A stretch of 64,000 nt of DNA from Shinisaurus crocodilurus (GCA_021292165.1 CM037877.1:126422402-126486401), one strand, 5' to 3'. Positions 21,802-33,839 are shown, counted from the stretch's first letter. Notes: generated from the sequence alone by a model not told the origin. A program made the numbers and translations.

Positions 21802-21946
21802 ATCATAGAATCATAGAAAAGTAGAGTTGGAAGGAGCCTACAAGGCCATCGAGTCCAACCCCCTGCTCAATGCAGGAATCCAGGTCAAAGCATCCTTGAA
21901 TGCCTCCAGAGTGGGAGAGCCCACCACCTCCCTAAGTAGTTGATTC
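21802..21946 (-). mobile_element. CR1 3' tail fragment, - strand
   Basis: ATCATAGAATCATAGAAAAG through ATCGAGTCCAACCCCCTGCT to the PREVVGS-encoding block, with a short internal deletion relative to the other copies. Confidence 0.85.
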
Positions 21947-21957
21947 TTAAACTTTCG

Positions 21958-22586
21958 CCTAGGGTGCCAAACTGCCCTGCACCGGTCCTGCCCGCCCTCA
22001 ACATCCCCGTGCCCATCCTTACCTGTCAAGAAGGAGGACGCCAGAGCCATGGGGGGGTCCAAGGTGGTGCAGCAAGAGCCAGGCGGCGAAGGTTAGCCCG
22101 GGGAAGCGGAGCAGCTGAGCCACCGCTCGGAAGCTGCCGGAGAGCTAGAGCATCGTCCCCTGGAGATGAGCGCTCGGGTTGTTGCTATTGCTGTAGCTGT
22201 AGCTGCTGCTGCTGCTGAGAGAGGGAGAGAGCAGGGCTGAGCGGCTCGTGGAGGAGGAGGAGGAGGAGGAGGAGGAGGAGGAGGAGGAGGAGACCGGGCA
22301 GGGAAGTTGCTGGTTGTTGCTGCTGGGGATGTTGCTGCTGGGGATTCAGAGGAAGGAGGGAGGGATGGAGGGCAGAGAAGGTGGGAGGGCTTCACTGGCT
22401 GCTCTTGCTCGCAGTCCGGGCCGAGCTTTGAGGCGCTCTCCTGCCCACTGGCCCCTCCTGAGCGGGATATGGGTGGGCGGCGGGAGGGTGGGGGGGAGAT
22501 GCTTTTTTCCCCCAAGGCGTTTCTGGCGCCCTTTAGCCCGGCGCCCTAGGCAGCTGCCTAGTTCACCTAATGGTAGCACCAGCCCT
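21958..22586. mobile_element. GC-rich hAT-like non-autonomous element, rearranged
   Basis: CCTAGGGTGCCAAACTGCCC then TGCACCGGTCCTG at the left and CCTAGGCAGCTGCCTAG..GGTAGCACCAGCCCTG at the right match the two ends of the element at 26709-27511, but the left end is in the opposite relative orientation. Inside are (CTG)n (22195-22217) and (GAG)n (22242-22291). The long frames here are low-complexity artefacts. Confidence 0.55.
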
Positions 22587-22675
22587 GGGTAGAGCTGTGT
22601 GTCATCCGCATATTGGTGACACTTCAGCCCAAACCTCCGGATGACCTCTCCCTAATGTAGTTTACAAAGAAGCAT

Positions 22676-23070
22676 CTCAAGGAGAAGTCTATCTCAAGGA
22701 GCGTCTCCAGCAACACCAAGTAGGCCGCTCAACAAGATCTGCCACAGACGGCCTTCTCCTTGTCCTTTCAGCCAGAGCAGCTAGACTGGTGGGGACTAGG
22801 AAGAGGGCCTTTTCTGTGGCGGCCCCCGTACTGTGGAACTCTCTCCCGAGTGACCTCCGCCATGCCCCCTCTCTGCTGAGCTTCCGCCACTCATTAAAAA
22901 CTTGCTATTCAGGCAGGAATATGGGGTGGGCTAGTTATCTTAAAATTTTATATTGCTTGACTGTATTTTATTCTGTTTTTATCTTGTTTTTTTATCTGTG
23001 TACATCGCCCAGGGAGGCCGGTTGCCGGCCCGATGGGTGATAAATAAATAAATAAATAAATAAATAATAA
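22676..23070 (+). mobile_element. L2 LINE 3' end, + strand
   Basis: It encodes LKERLQQHQVGRSTRSATDG-like sequence, GTRKRAFSVAAPVLWNSLPSDLRHAPS and FRHSLKT, then the tail TACATCGCCCAGGGAGGCCG and (AAATA)n at 23040-23068. A (TAG)n run follows to 23093. Confidence 0.88.
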
Positions 23071-23339
23071 TAATAAGTAGTAGTAGTAGTAGTACTGAAA
23101 TAGGTTTTTTTTTGTAGGTTGCAGATGCCAAATAAGTAATTTTTAAATTTTTGGTCTGTCTCATTGTCTGTCTCTAATAACACCACGAAAAAATTCATAG
23201 ACGCATATGAATGGAACAACTATCTTTTTTTTGTAGCCAATACGCCCCAACTAACGTTTGCAATAAACATTTGCTTATTACATTAAGACATCAACCTGTA
23301 AATTATATTTTGTACAGTCTGGACAAAAAACTCATGTTT

Positions 23340-23402
23340 CTTTTAAAAACAATTGTACCAAATCCTAAAATCCACGCGAGCGAAGCCACGGGCAACAGCT
23401 AG
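23340..23402 (+). repeat. RTE-like 3' end fragment
   Basis: CCACGCGAGCGAAGCCACGG then GCAACAGCTAGT resembles the terminal sequence of RTE-type elements. Short, family tentative. Confidence 0.35.
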
Positions 23403-23460
23403 TCCAACAGTATAATTCCACTGAAGGAACTTGTGGAGAAAAAGTGCCAGAGTTTCCTGC

Positions 23461-23482
23461 ACCACACACACACACACACACT
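23461..23482. repeat. (CA)n microsatellite
   Basis: About 10 to 11 CA units. Confidence 0.9.
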
Positions 23483-23920
23483 TCCTCATGTGTAAACAAG
23501 TATTATCCCAGCTGGGGGCTGGGAAATGCAAAAGTTCTATGATGGCTCTTAACACCGCAGAGTCTCACCACAGGTATTTGCATGCAAATGTGGCAAAGAG
23601 CCACCCCTCCACTGCCTGGCCCAGATGAAATTCATCCTGATTGGCTAAAGACACCTGGGCTACTGAAAGGAGCGGCGGGGGGGGGGGGAATCTATACTGC
23701 CTGCCGTGGCATTTAGTTTTGGTTGTTGTTGTCTGCACGCTTTCGCGGGAGGAGGGCTTTTGCTGAGGCAAGCCCTGACGAGGACCAAACAACCCCCAGG
23801 TAAAGAGAGTAAGGCCTGGGTAGTGATTATAGTAAAGGAACTAGCTTTGTTGTTTTATAGCTCTACTGTGTATGTACCAAAGTGTCTCCCCACCTTTTCT
23901 CCTTCCCTCATTTCCCACCT

Positions 23921-25315
23921 TTTTAAAAAATAAATAAATATATGTTTTATTGATTTTTTTTCCAATCATACAACTACTAATGAATAAAACAAAACAAAAA
24001 ATACAACATAAACATTGTGCACCCCCCCCCACCTCTTGGGACCAAGTTATATTTCTCCCCCTATATAAGATATTATTCTATATTCCAAAAATGTAACAAA
24101 GCTTGACAAGGTTCCTTCCCCTTCCCCTTCACCAACACATAATCCAAAAATTTACCCCAAATGTTCACAAAAGTGTCTTTCTCCAATTGTCCTTTTTGAC
24201 ACTTAATATTACAAGTTAATTTATCATGTAGCGCGATATCCCATACCTCTTTATACCATTCAGTAATTGAAAAGACATGTTGAACTTTCCATTTCCTAGC
24301 TATCATTAATTTAGCTGCTGTTAACAAATTCACAATCAATTCTTTTGTATTTTTTAAACAAACTAACGTTTCTGTTATTGTTAACAATGCTAATTTTGGT
24401 CAGACTTCTAATTCCATTCCAATTATTTCTGATATTTCTGCAAACACTTTCTGCCAAAATTCCAGAACATTTTTACAGCTCCACCACATGTGGGCATATG
24501 TACCTTTTTCATTACACCCTCTCCAGCACAATGCGGAGCAATTGTTATCTATCCGGTTTAATCTTACTGGAGTTAAATACCATCTACATACCACTTTATA
24601 AAAATTCTCTTTTATCCTAGTTGACATAACTCTTACAATACGTCTATCCCAAATATTTTTCCAACTTTGTTTCGATATTTCCTCATCAAATTCATTATCC
24701 CATAACAATTTAAGAGAATCTTTATGCTCTTCTTCTTTTTGTAACATCGTATATAAAATCTTTGTTGTACCTCTTGTTGAAACATTACCTTCTATAGCTT
24801 CTCTAGTCAAAACTGTCTTTTCAAATTTGGTTAGTTCTCTTTCGCTGTCAAATCTTGTCCTCCACTTCTTTAACCACAGTTCCAGTTGCACAGTTCCAGT
24901 AACCACTACCGGAGTTAACGGGGATACCTCTGGTGTAAAAATTTTCCTCGTGCTATTCCAACTCTCTAACATACTCCTCAAAAAGGGATTTTCTAGTCCT
25001 TTTTTAATATTATTTATATTTTTCTTAATATATTCACCATCATGTTTCCTAATTCTTGTGATTGTAATTCCAACCACATTTTGTCTTTCCCTGCTATAAT
25101 GTCCAAAATATGTCTTACTTGGTTGGCTAAATAATACCACTTTATGTTAGGAAGACCTAAACCACCTATTTTTTGAGCTTTATACCAACTGAATTTATTA
25201 ATCCTTGATCTTTTCCTTCCATTACAATATTCATTAATAATTAATTGCCAATCTTTAATTTCTTTTTCTGTAATCTTTACTGGTAACCCCCACCTTTTGT
25301 TGTAATCTGTTTACC
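23921..25315 (-). mobile_element. 5'-truncated L1 LINE, - strand
   Basis: The minus frame 24400-25140 (246 codons) reads WLKKWRTRFDSERELTKFEK, ENFYKVVCRWYLTPVRLNRI and CWRGCNEKGTYAHMWWSCKN, the L1 ORF2 C-terminal domain with its Cys/His finger. Further right, to about 25315, upstream L1 coding sequence persists in other frames. The T-rich left edge is the reversed 3' tail. Only the ORF2 C-terminus and 3' UTR remain. Confidence 0.9.
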
Positions 25316-26581
25316 TTAAATACATTTTCCTGATTTTACCCCACACGGAGTGTGTGGTTCCTCTGTGGTTCAGTGCTAAATCCAGTGTATAGACCTTGAG
25401 AGAATCAGTGTCAAGACGGCAGAGCTAAGGCTAGCAGTTTTGCACCTTTGATCTCTGGTCTTGAGTAAAAGACCGGTTGGCAGTCCTTTCACAGAACTGC
25501 TTCCATCAGCTGAACTGGGGGCGGGCGGGCGGGGGGGGGGACATTCCCCTGTCCTTGCACACCCTCAAAATCTGCTCCAGAGGGCTGGGAGACTCTCTGG
25601 GGCAGATTTTCAGGCAGTGTGGGGGAGGGGTCCTGTTGTGCTAGTGGATTTCTGTTAGAGCAACATTGGTTTTAACCCATGATTCCCCCATGTACTGTAG
25701 GTCACATAAACCACTTTGCTTTAGCTACACCAGCCAGAGGGCTTTGTAAGGACTTAATTTTTGTTATGTGGGTAGAATACCAGAGACCAAGATGTTAGAT
25801 GTTGCAGAAATACAGTCACAGCATAGTGATTTTAATGAGGTAGGATAGTGAGACAGTCTAAACAGCACAAGATCAGACTGCATAAGAAAAGAGGGCCTAT
25901 AGCAAGAATGGTAGCAGCCGGGTTTAAATCTGGCCATATACAAGCAGATTTTGTCCATGTGTATATTGATTACTATTTTTATCTGTTTTAAGAGCATTTT
26001 AACTTGCCCTTTCTCATGAAGACTCAAAACAGCTTAGAAAAGATAATGCATAATAATGCAAAATAAAATGTTTTTGCTGTAAATGAATATTCTGATTTTT
26101 TTTCATACTCTTCTGTAGAGACTTGATTTATCTTTATGTGCCCACCCCCACCCCCCCAGGAGCTTCAAGGCTAAACCACACATTATGCAGAGTCACATGC
26201 AAAGTAGCTTTGGGAGGTAAAAAATTGCACTGGAGAAGGAGTGGGTAAGGGAGAGGTCTGGAACCCTAGCAGGGAGAGTCACTAAGGGAAAGTGGCAATA
26301 AAGGGGTTAAGCCCCCCCCATACTTTCCTGCTACAGATCCCTCCCTCCCAATGTTTCTTTGCAGCAGAGAGGCAGCAATTGGGGTCATGAGTTACATAAC
26401 ACACAGCTGTGGCATTGTAATGTGCTGTTTGGAACTCATTAACTGCCATTTGAGAGTTTTCAGAGATAATCCTTTGGGCAGCTGTAACCACAGAACACCT
26501 GATGTTAAGATGAAGGTTCTAGTGGCTGGAGAGTTGGAAAGAAAGGACATTCAAGGGAGTGGCTGGAACTACCTTTTCTAA
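25316..26581. other. Intronic sequence without recognised features
   Basis: No gene or clear repeat. A G-run at 25529-25538 and C-rich runs at 26143-26158 and 26311-26318 are low-complexity only. Confidence 0.5.
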
Positions 26582-26700
26582 ATCTTTTGTAAACCGCCCA
26601 GAGAACTTTGGTGACTGGGCAAGATAGAAATGTAAATAATAGTAATAGTAGTAGTAATAATAATAGTAGTAGTAGTAGTAGTAATAGTAGCAGCAGCAGC
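26582..26700 (+). repeat. LINE/SINE 3' tail with (TAG)n/(AGC)n expansion
   Basis: TTTGTAAACCGCCCAGAGAA and GACTGGGCAAGATAGAAATG followed by TAG/TAA triplets and AGC repeats. It is the + strand counterpart of the tail at 7198 and 48365. Confidence 0.65.
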
Positions 26701-26708
26701 AGCTCTAG

Positions 26709-27511
26709 CAGGGCCGGCGCTACCGCTAGGCAGACCCAGGCGGCTGCCTAGGGCGCGTGGCGGAAGAGGGGCGCAGAAACGGTGCTCTCCTTCCTCGCCG
26801 CCGGTGCGCTCCTGCCCCGCCTGCCGCCTCCACCGCGCCTCCCCGCCTGCCGCTGCTGCCTCCGCTGCACCTCCCCCCCACGCGTGCGTGCCCGCCCGCC
26901 ACCTACCTACCTACTACCTACCTTCGCATCGTTTCCGGAGCCCCGCCGGCGTTGTTTTGGCGGAGGAACCAGGGCAACAGGGCTTAAACAGCCCTGTTGC
27001 CCTGGTTTCCCTGGCAAAAAAAAAAAAAGCACTCTGCTCGGGCGGAGGCTCGCCAGGCGGAATGGAAAGCGAAACTCACCTCCGGAGCGGCTCGAGGGGG
27101 GAGGAGGAGGAGGAGGAGGAGGAGGAGGCAGCCCAAAAGGGGAGGAGTGGGTCTGACTAGAGACCAGCGGGGCACAAAGGGGGCGCCTCTCTCCCGCGGG
27201 GGGGGGCTAGGGCTTTCGCATTGCTTGTTTACTCTGGAGTGCCACTCTTTGTTCACTCACTTTTTATTTATTTATTATTAATTTTAAACGTTGAATTTTC
27301 CAAAAGAAGAAAAAAAAACGTCGGAAGCGGCAGCAGCAGCAGCAGCCAGCAGCGGGGGGGGAGGGGGGAAGGTAGGTGGCGGCGGTGGCGGCAGCGCGGG
27401 GGGGTTTGCAGAGCAGGGCTGCTTTGCTCCGGAGCCCCCCCCCCCGGCACGAGAGGGGGGGCGCTAAATATAATTTGGCCTAGGGCGCCAAACAGCCCTG
27501 CACCGGTCCTG
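26709..27511 (+). mobile_element. hAT-type non-autonomous element, 8-bp TSD
   Basis: It starts CAGGGCCGGCGCTACC and ends GCACCGGTCCTG, imperfect inverted termini. AGCTCTAG directly precedes (26701-26708) and follows (27512-27519), an exact 8-bp target duplication, the hAT hallmark. The 803-bp body is very GC-rich with (GGA)n and (AGC)n and has no transposase frame. Confidence 0.8.
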
Positions 27512-27521
27512 AGCTCTAGCA

Positions 27522-27629
27522 TAGTGTTCTCCAACCTTGGGTCCCCAGATGTTTTTGGCCTACAACTCCCAGCATGCGCCAGCCAGTGTAGGCCAAAAAC
27601 ATCTGGGAACCCAAGGTTGGAGAACACTG
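27522..27629. mobile_element. hAT MITE (CAGTGTTCTCCAACC family), copy 1
   Basis: A foldback with TAGTGTTCTCCAACCTTGG at one end and CCAAGGTTGGAGAACACTG at the other, and 8-bp flanks CTCTAGCA/CCCTAGCA (27514-27521, 27630-27637). Confidence 0.82.
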
Positions 27630-28765
27630 CCCTAGCAAGTGAGCAGAGCTAGGCTGATCTCCCACTACCCTCCAGCCACTGGGCCCTGGGAATTCACAGG
27701 CCAGTGTTTGCAACTTGCAGCCATAGCTGAAAGTAAATCAAGAGAGCAAGCCTATGCATGTCTGCTCAGAAGTAAATCTTGTTGAGCTCAGTGTGGATTC
27801 CTCCAAGGTAAGTGACAGAGGAGTGCAGCCAAAAAGACACACTTATTGTCATGGCAGGTCAGGCAAGCCTTGCAAGTCACAAAGGGCCCTTTCCAACATT
27901 ATTTATTTAATTTATATCCCACCTTTCCACCAAAAAAAGGCACTCAAGGCAGTGCACAGCTGTTTTTCAACAGCTGTGTGAGATGATCCAATCAGTATGT
28001 TTCATTTTCACTCCAGAACTTCTTTGAATTCAATTCCTGGTCTGTCTGTGTGCAGATCAATGCTATTATCTCTTTAGTCTTTTTTTGTTTTTGTTTTTTG
28101 CCTTTCCGTATCATCAAGCATTTTCTCCTAACTGTTGTTTTATATTGTTGTTTTATCTTAAGTACTATAATCTTTCACATCATGTGGAAGTGCCCTTTCT
28201 GTATTTATTGCATTTTGATACATTGGTTCTGTGGTGACACAACAGCACTAAAATGGCATATTTTTTATTCTGTAAAGAAATTCTAACTGTATCCTATTAT
28301 AATAGTATAATCCCCCCCCCCCCGGAGGTCCACAAGTTATCCACCGCTGTTTTAGATGTTATTTCAGTGTAAAGTGTGAATGGTTAGAATAACCTGGCTG
28401 TAGAATACCAAATTTGCCTGAATGGCTGTTGAGCCATCACTGCTTCAGAGAGTTTTCTTGTTAATACCTGGAGGAGCCTCACTTGCTTAATTAACCATTC
28501 ACAGAAACCAGAGAGCCCTAATCAAACAACCTTCTGAGAGGGTCCTGTTGGAATTCTTCTCTGGTTGGATGTGGGATTTCTGTAGGAAATTAGCCCAAAA
28601 CATATATGTTGAAATTTAAATACTACCTAATTTCAACTGAATTACTCAAGGAAGCAGGACTGGAATTGGCTAGAATTGTAGTAAGAACAGCAATTCTTAC
28701 TGGCTGGCTCCTACTTTATCCTTTGTCTTTTTATTTATTTATTTATTTATTTTACTTTCCTCCTT
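27630..28765. other. Intronic DNA with a short LINE/SINE tail
   Basis: At 27898-27965, TTTATATCCCACCTTTCCAC is a recurrent reptile repeat tail (antisense). A C-run lies at 28313-28324 and (TTTA)n at 28728-28752. Otherwise nothing recognised. Confidence 0.5.
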
Positions 28766-29570
28766 AGGTGTGGACCTTCCCCCGAGCACGCGCAGCTGTG
28801 GGCGGGAAGAAACTTTGCGGACGTGGGGGAGGAGAGTCGAGGCTTACCTGTTTACGCAGGTAATTAGCTAGTATGGGGGCGGGGCTACAGGAGCCAATAT
28901 TAGGCCCGGCAGCCCCAACCCACACCCTCTTTGTTCTTTGCAGCTCCCTCCCTCCCACCCTGTATACAGTATGGGCTCCTCTGGTCGCCGTTAAGGGGCC
29001 GAGTAGGAATTTTGGTTCATCCCTTTTAGAGGGATGAGTGCGTTTCGCCTACTCCATACTGCAGCAGGGTTGGGGGGTGTTTGTAATCAATGCATAGCGA
29101 GTCAAATTTGGTCACATTTGGATAGTAGGCAGGTAAGTGCGGGTTAGGATATTGATAGGGTGAGGTGAGCATCCTTGGCACCATTCAGGTGACAGGCGGT
29201 TTCAGGACGCCTCAGATTGATGGGCCAGTAGGCTCAGTCAGCTGAGGATCAGGAACGCCTGTGATGCCTTTGTGCTCGCCAAGCTTGTTGTCGTGAGACT
29301 CCGAGAGGGGGCGACGCAACAAAGGCTCCCAACACTGGAAAGTGGAAAATGGGGCGGCGGCGGATCCAACGCCACCTCCCGGTTTTGGATGCTCCGCCCA
29401 ATTGGACAATTGAGTGGCCTAGGAGGCCAGATTAGAATAACCCGCACTCCATCCCTTTGCAGTTCATTGTATGCAAATAAATGTGGCCCAGTTAAATACC
29501 AAACAGGTGTCTCGGCTCGTCATTTCCCCCCTTACGTTCGCAATGAGTCTACAGTCACTAGCTGTGATGA
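28766..29570 (+). repeat. GC-rich segment, possible solo LTR
   Basis: The composition changes abruptly from flanking DNA. There is a TATA-like CTGTATACAGTATGG near 28966 and an AATAAA at 29478-29483 followed by GTGGCCCAGTTAAATACC, an arrangement like LTR U3/R/U5. No clear termini or target duplication were found, so this is tentative. Confidence 0.3.
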
Positions 29571-29639
29571 ATCTCATAGGGTGTTTCTAGACGAGGTGTT
29601 TATTGTGCTGCCTTATTTGTGCATTATACTACTCTACAC

Positions 29640-30290
29640 TACACTACCTCATTTGTACATGGGGGGGGGGTCCAGACATTCTCAACTTCAATCTGTACCC
29701 CCCATGTTTCCCCACCACTTCTTCCATCTTTTTTCTTATGAGAAAAAAAGAAAAACATGGGCAGTGCGATCCTATGGCCCCTAGACAGCATCTACAGGGC
29801 CATAGGATGCTTTGGATTCCCAGATCTGAGGTCGGAAAGAGCTCCGGCCTCAGAGCTGGGAATCCGTGCTCGGACCCCATCCCCCCTCTCACAGCTGGTG
29901 TGGAAAGAACCCTGCCGGCTGCTTCTCCGAGGTCATAATAGTGACCTTGGAGAAGGGGTAAAGAGGGCGCCGAGGGGAGGAGACTAGGGTCACCAGGATA
30001 TGTCATAACCTAGCAGTGCTCCAGCCTCCTCCTCTCCCTGTCTGAAGTGCTGCAGCTAGATGGCCGAAGCTGGCCATCTAGCTGACTTGCGGGGCAGGAA
30101 GAGTGCGGAGGTGACCATCGCCTCCGCACTCCTCCTGCCTTGCATAGGATGCCCGCAATCCTCCATGTTCGGAGGTTTACGGGCATCCCTATTGGATTGT
30201 ATCGTAAGGAAAAGTCAGAATAGCTGCACAATGCCTTTTGACTGTTAACACTAGGAGCGCTCTGGAAGCACCCATAGTCTGCATCCATGC
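29640..30290. repeat. Foldback-rich non-autonomous repeat, unclassified
   Basis: Several inverted pairs: CCTATGGCCC/GGGCCATAGG (29771, 29798), AGATGGCC/GGCCATCT (30058, 30071), GTGCGGAGG/CCTCCGCAC (30106, 30121) and GGATGCCCGCAATCCTCCAT followed by inverted GGTTTACGGGCATCC (30145-30190). A related block occurs at 62560-62890. Confidence 0.45.
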
Positions 30291-31747
30291 TATGTCTGGG
30301 AAATGCAGGTCAGAATCCAGTTGCCACTTCTGAGATTTGTAATGTAATCTCCAGACCTGTATCAACGTAATGGTACAGGTCACGGTCTACCAGTCAGTCA
30401 GTTTGCATATGCTTCTTTTTTTGATTCCTAATACTTTGTTTTTGTAACCCGTGTGCCTATATTTCTCCTTTCTTTAATAAACTAGAAAGGTTGTGGTGGG
30501 TCTTCTTGTTTTGTGTGGGAATTCTGTCACACACTACCAAGTTGTTTCACCTTGTAATTATGGTGGTTATGAGTAGTCCTAGGAGATAGAAAGGTATTGG
30601 GGCTTCCGCTGTCAAATAATAGACCTAAGCCATTTTAGTCCTGGTTGTGCTTCCTTTCTCCCCCTTTTACAATAGGATTAGGTGGCAGTTTTACCCAGTA
30701 CTGTGTGGTATTTACTGATGTAGCTTTCTTTTTTTTTTAAAAGTCACCTCACACACTGGGAGCTGGATCTGACAGGAGACTACAGATAACTCTTGAAGAC
30801 TGGCCCTGGGCTTATGACAGCTATATAATCTCTTGTTTCAGTTTATTTTCCATAAGACCAACTTAACTATTTCTCCTCTCAATTGTCTATTTGTAATATA
30901 CAAAATATACATTTACACTATGAAATATCTTTGAATCAGTCTGCAGTTTACAACCATTCACTGAATGTCTCAGAGGCATTTGCTTATTTTTTTCCCATTC
31001 CACTCTGTTGGTCTACTACTACAACGGTTCCATGGATACTGGATGATACTTCAAGTATCAGCTTCCTAACCCATCTATTTGTGGCAGGAAAAAACACCAT
31101 ATTTATACTGCCTGATATACACATTTACTTACAAAGGAATACACACACACACACACACAGTATATTGTGAGCAGCTCGGAGGCCAAGATGTAGCATAGAC
31201 TGAGCACTGCACTGGTCTACATAAATGTAATATTATAATGTATTTTACTACAACATCTTTTGTATTGTTGTGATTTGGTCTGGAAATATACCATTTCACT
31301 CTTGGTCAGCTATGGCAGTTTGTGAAATGACTGAAGAGCAGAATGAGACGTTATAAGATTACGTTCTCTATTGTTTCTGTCTGTTTTGAGTTCATTTCTT
31401 AGCATGCTCACAGCTAGGAAGTGCAGATCCATCCAAGGCACAAAAGTCCCTCTGCTGAGACTGTTGCACTAGCGAAATTCACACTGGTTGTTCAGTTCCT
31501 GTGGGAGTTCTGCTTCAGGGTGGGTTTCTCAATCTCCTTCTCACCTCCACCAAGTGAGAAGTAGAAATGGCAACATGGGAGCATGGTAATAATTTGTTTT
31601 TATTGCTAATTTAAGAGAGAACTGCTTAAAGCTAATGACAAGCTGGCATATTAATAAATTACACCTTTAAAAATCAGATTAGATCCCAGTGCTTTATGTT
31701 AAAAGGGGAGGGGAGGGTTGCTCCCCATCTCTGCTGAGCTTGCTCAG
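30291..31747. other. Intronic DNA, (AC)n at 31140-31160
   Basis: No coding signal or recognised repeat apart from the CA microsatellite. Confidence 0.5.
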
Positions 31748-31838
31748 TAGCTAAGGGTGCAATCCTATGCATGTTTAGACAGGAAAAAAAAGTCCTACAA
31801 TTCCCAGCATGCCCCAGCCAGCATGCATAGGATTATGT
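31748..31838. repeat. Palindromic MITE (GCAATCCTA family)
   Basis: GGGTGCAATCCTATGCATGT at the left and GCATGCATAGGATTATG at the right, with TTAGACAG and CCTACAATTCCCAGCATG inside. It is the long subfamily also seen at 61136-61238. Confidence 0.65.
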
Positions 31839-32475
31839 CAATAGATTTTGGAAGATCAAGATAACAATTAAAAATATAAGAATAAAACAACCATTGGATC
31901 CCCTAATATTTTTGCTGACCTATACAAAAGAGATACCTTTCAGTCATCATGAACTGATTTCATACATAGATGATTTACTGGCCTTTAGAAAAATTAGCCT
32001 GAGTGCTAGCCTACTCAAAAGCAGTGTAGGTATTCCACACTCAGCAGCAGAGTTCATCCCCAGCACAGCAGCTCTCCTTAGCCTTCCAGTAGCTCCCACT
32101 CCAGGAATCAGAAACCACTCTGTAGACCAAAACAGTTCTAATTCTGTTTATTTTCTTATAACAAAGTATAACTAAAGGTTTACATTCTATATACAGAGTT
32201 CATGCACAGAGTGCCGTTTCTTCCAGCTCAGCTCAGCAAAAATAAGTCCAGCAGAGCAACTGAGGAGCTGAGCAGCTGAACCTCATTAGAACAGCAAAGG
32301 TTTCATATGCTGCAGCCTGGTGGCTCTATCAGCTTAATTGCATCACATGACAATCCTCACACCTGGCAAGGCTAAATGTAAGATTAGTAGCTTTCAGTGA
32401 ACACAGACAGAATACACATTGGCTCCTTCTGTCTGGAAACATTACAAATTAACAGGCCACAGCACTTTAACTTTA
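31839..32475. other. No recognised feature
   Basis: Short frames only. Nothing coding or repetitive was recognised. Confidence 0.5.
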
Positions 32476-32880
32476 AGGGTTCAGAGGAGGGCAACAAGGT
32501 TGATAAAGGGACTGGAAACAAGGCCCTATGAGGAGAGGCTGAAAGAACTGGGCATGCTTAGCCTTCAGAAGAGGAGACTGAGGGGAGATATGCTAGCACT
32601 CTTCCAGTACTTGAAGGGTTGTCACACAGAGGAGGGCCAGGATCTCTTCTCGATCATCCCAGTTTGCAGGACACGGAAGATTCCACCTAAACATCAGGAA
32701 AAATTTCCTGACTGTCAGAGCAATAAGACAATGGAACCAACTACCTAGGAAGGTGGCATTCAAGGTGCAGCTGGACAGCCATCTGTCAGGGATGCTTTGA
32801 CCTGGATTCCTGCATTGAGCAGGGGGTTGGACTCAATGGCCTTGTAGGCCCCTTCCAACTCTACTTTTCTATGATTCTAA
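32476..32880 (+). mobile_element. CR1 LINE 3' fragment, + strand
   Basis: It encodes [35 protein letters not shown] and [14 protein letters not shown]; a deletion after CRTR removes about 34 bases present in sister copies. It ends TTTTCTATGATTCTAAC. Confidence 0.9.
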
Positions 32881-33117
32881 CAATAAAAACGACACAGCTA
32901 GTTGTTTTAGTTCATACACTAACATGATTACCAAAGAAAGATTATTAACAATTCTTGGAACTTATATAATGCTTTTAGATTGTTCAAATTGTTTGCATAC
33001 ATTATCTTTTAAAATTCTTACAACAACCCTGTAAGGTAGATCTGTATTATTAACCATGTTTGGGGGGGGTCACAGTTTGAGGGCAAAAATGAGTAGCTAA
33101 CCTAAGTCTTGCTAGTG

Positions 33118-33252
33118 CAGTGCTCTGCAACCTTGGGTCCCCAGATGTTTTTGGCCTACAACTCCCAGCATGCCCGAGTCAGCGTAGCTGGTTGGAGCAT
33201 GCTGGGAGTTGTAGGCCAAAAACATCTGGGGACCCAAGATTGGAGAACACTG
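33118..33252. mobile_element. hAT MITE (CAGTGTTCTCCAACC family), copy 2
   Basis: Inverted ends CAGTGCTCTGCAACCTTGG and AGATTGGAGAACACTG; inner arms GGCCTACAACTCCCAGCATG and its complement. Flanks TGCTAGTG (33110-33117) and TCCTAGTG (33253-33260). Confidence 0.85.
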
Positions 33253-33839
33253 TCCTAGTGTGTTAATGTCAGAGATTTAAACACTGGATTTGCTGGGTCA
33301 TACTCCCATCTTAGCCACTATATTACGCACTGGAGAACACCGTACTTACAAGAGTTGAATGGGAAAACAAATTGTTTGCATAGCCTCCTTGCCCCACCTG
33401 CAGCTGCTTGGAAGGGGACTATAAAGACCAGGCCCCAGCTGACCCGGGCATCTCCTCACCACCACTGCTGGGGAGAAGAGCAAGCCAGGCAGGTGGGTCC
33501 AGCTCTGCTGCTGCTGCCGCCGCCTGTGCGAGGCCAGCCCACCCCACCGCACCTGTGGGACTGCTGCCTGCCCCCTGCAGGCCCGGGCTCAGCCGGGAGC
33601 CGCCTTGCCCCACCTGCAGCTGCTTGGAAGGGGACTATAAAGACCAGGCCCCAGCGGGGTCGCCCCTTTGGGGGAGCCACTTCGGGGGTGGCACGAGGGC
33701 GAGGGCCTGTCCCCCTGCTGTTGGGGATATAGGTGGGGCTGGGAGTTTTAAAGAGGCCCTTCCTTTTTGAAGGGTTGGGGCTTTTTAGGGGTTGATTTTA
33801 GGGGTGGGTCTCCCGCCTGACTAGCGGAAGCGAGGGGGC

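Noticed and set aside
22093..22592. Proline- and glutamate-rich frames on both strands
   Set aside because: They translate (GAG)n/(CTC)n and (CTG)n repeats inside a transposon.
24345..24620. 91-codon hydrophobic + strand frame
   Set aside because: Antisense of L1 ORF2; hydrophobicity reflects T-rich sequence.
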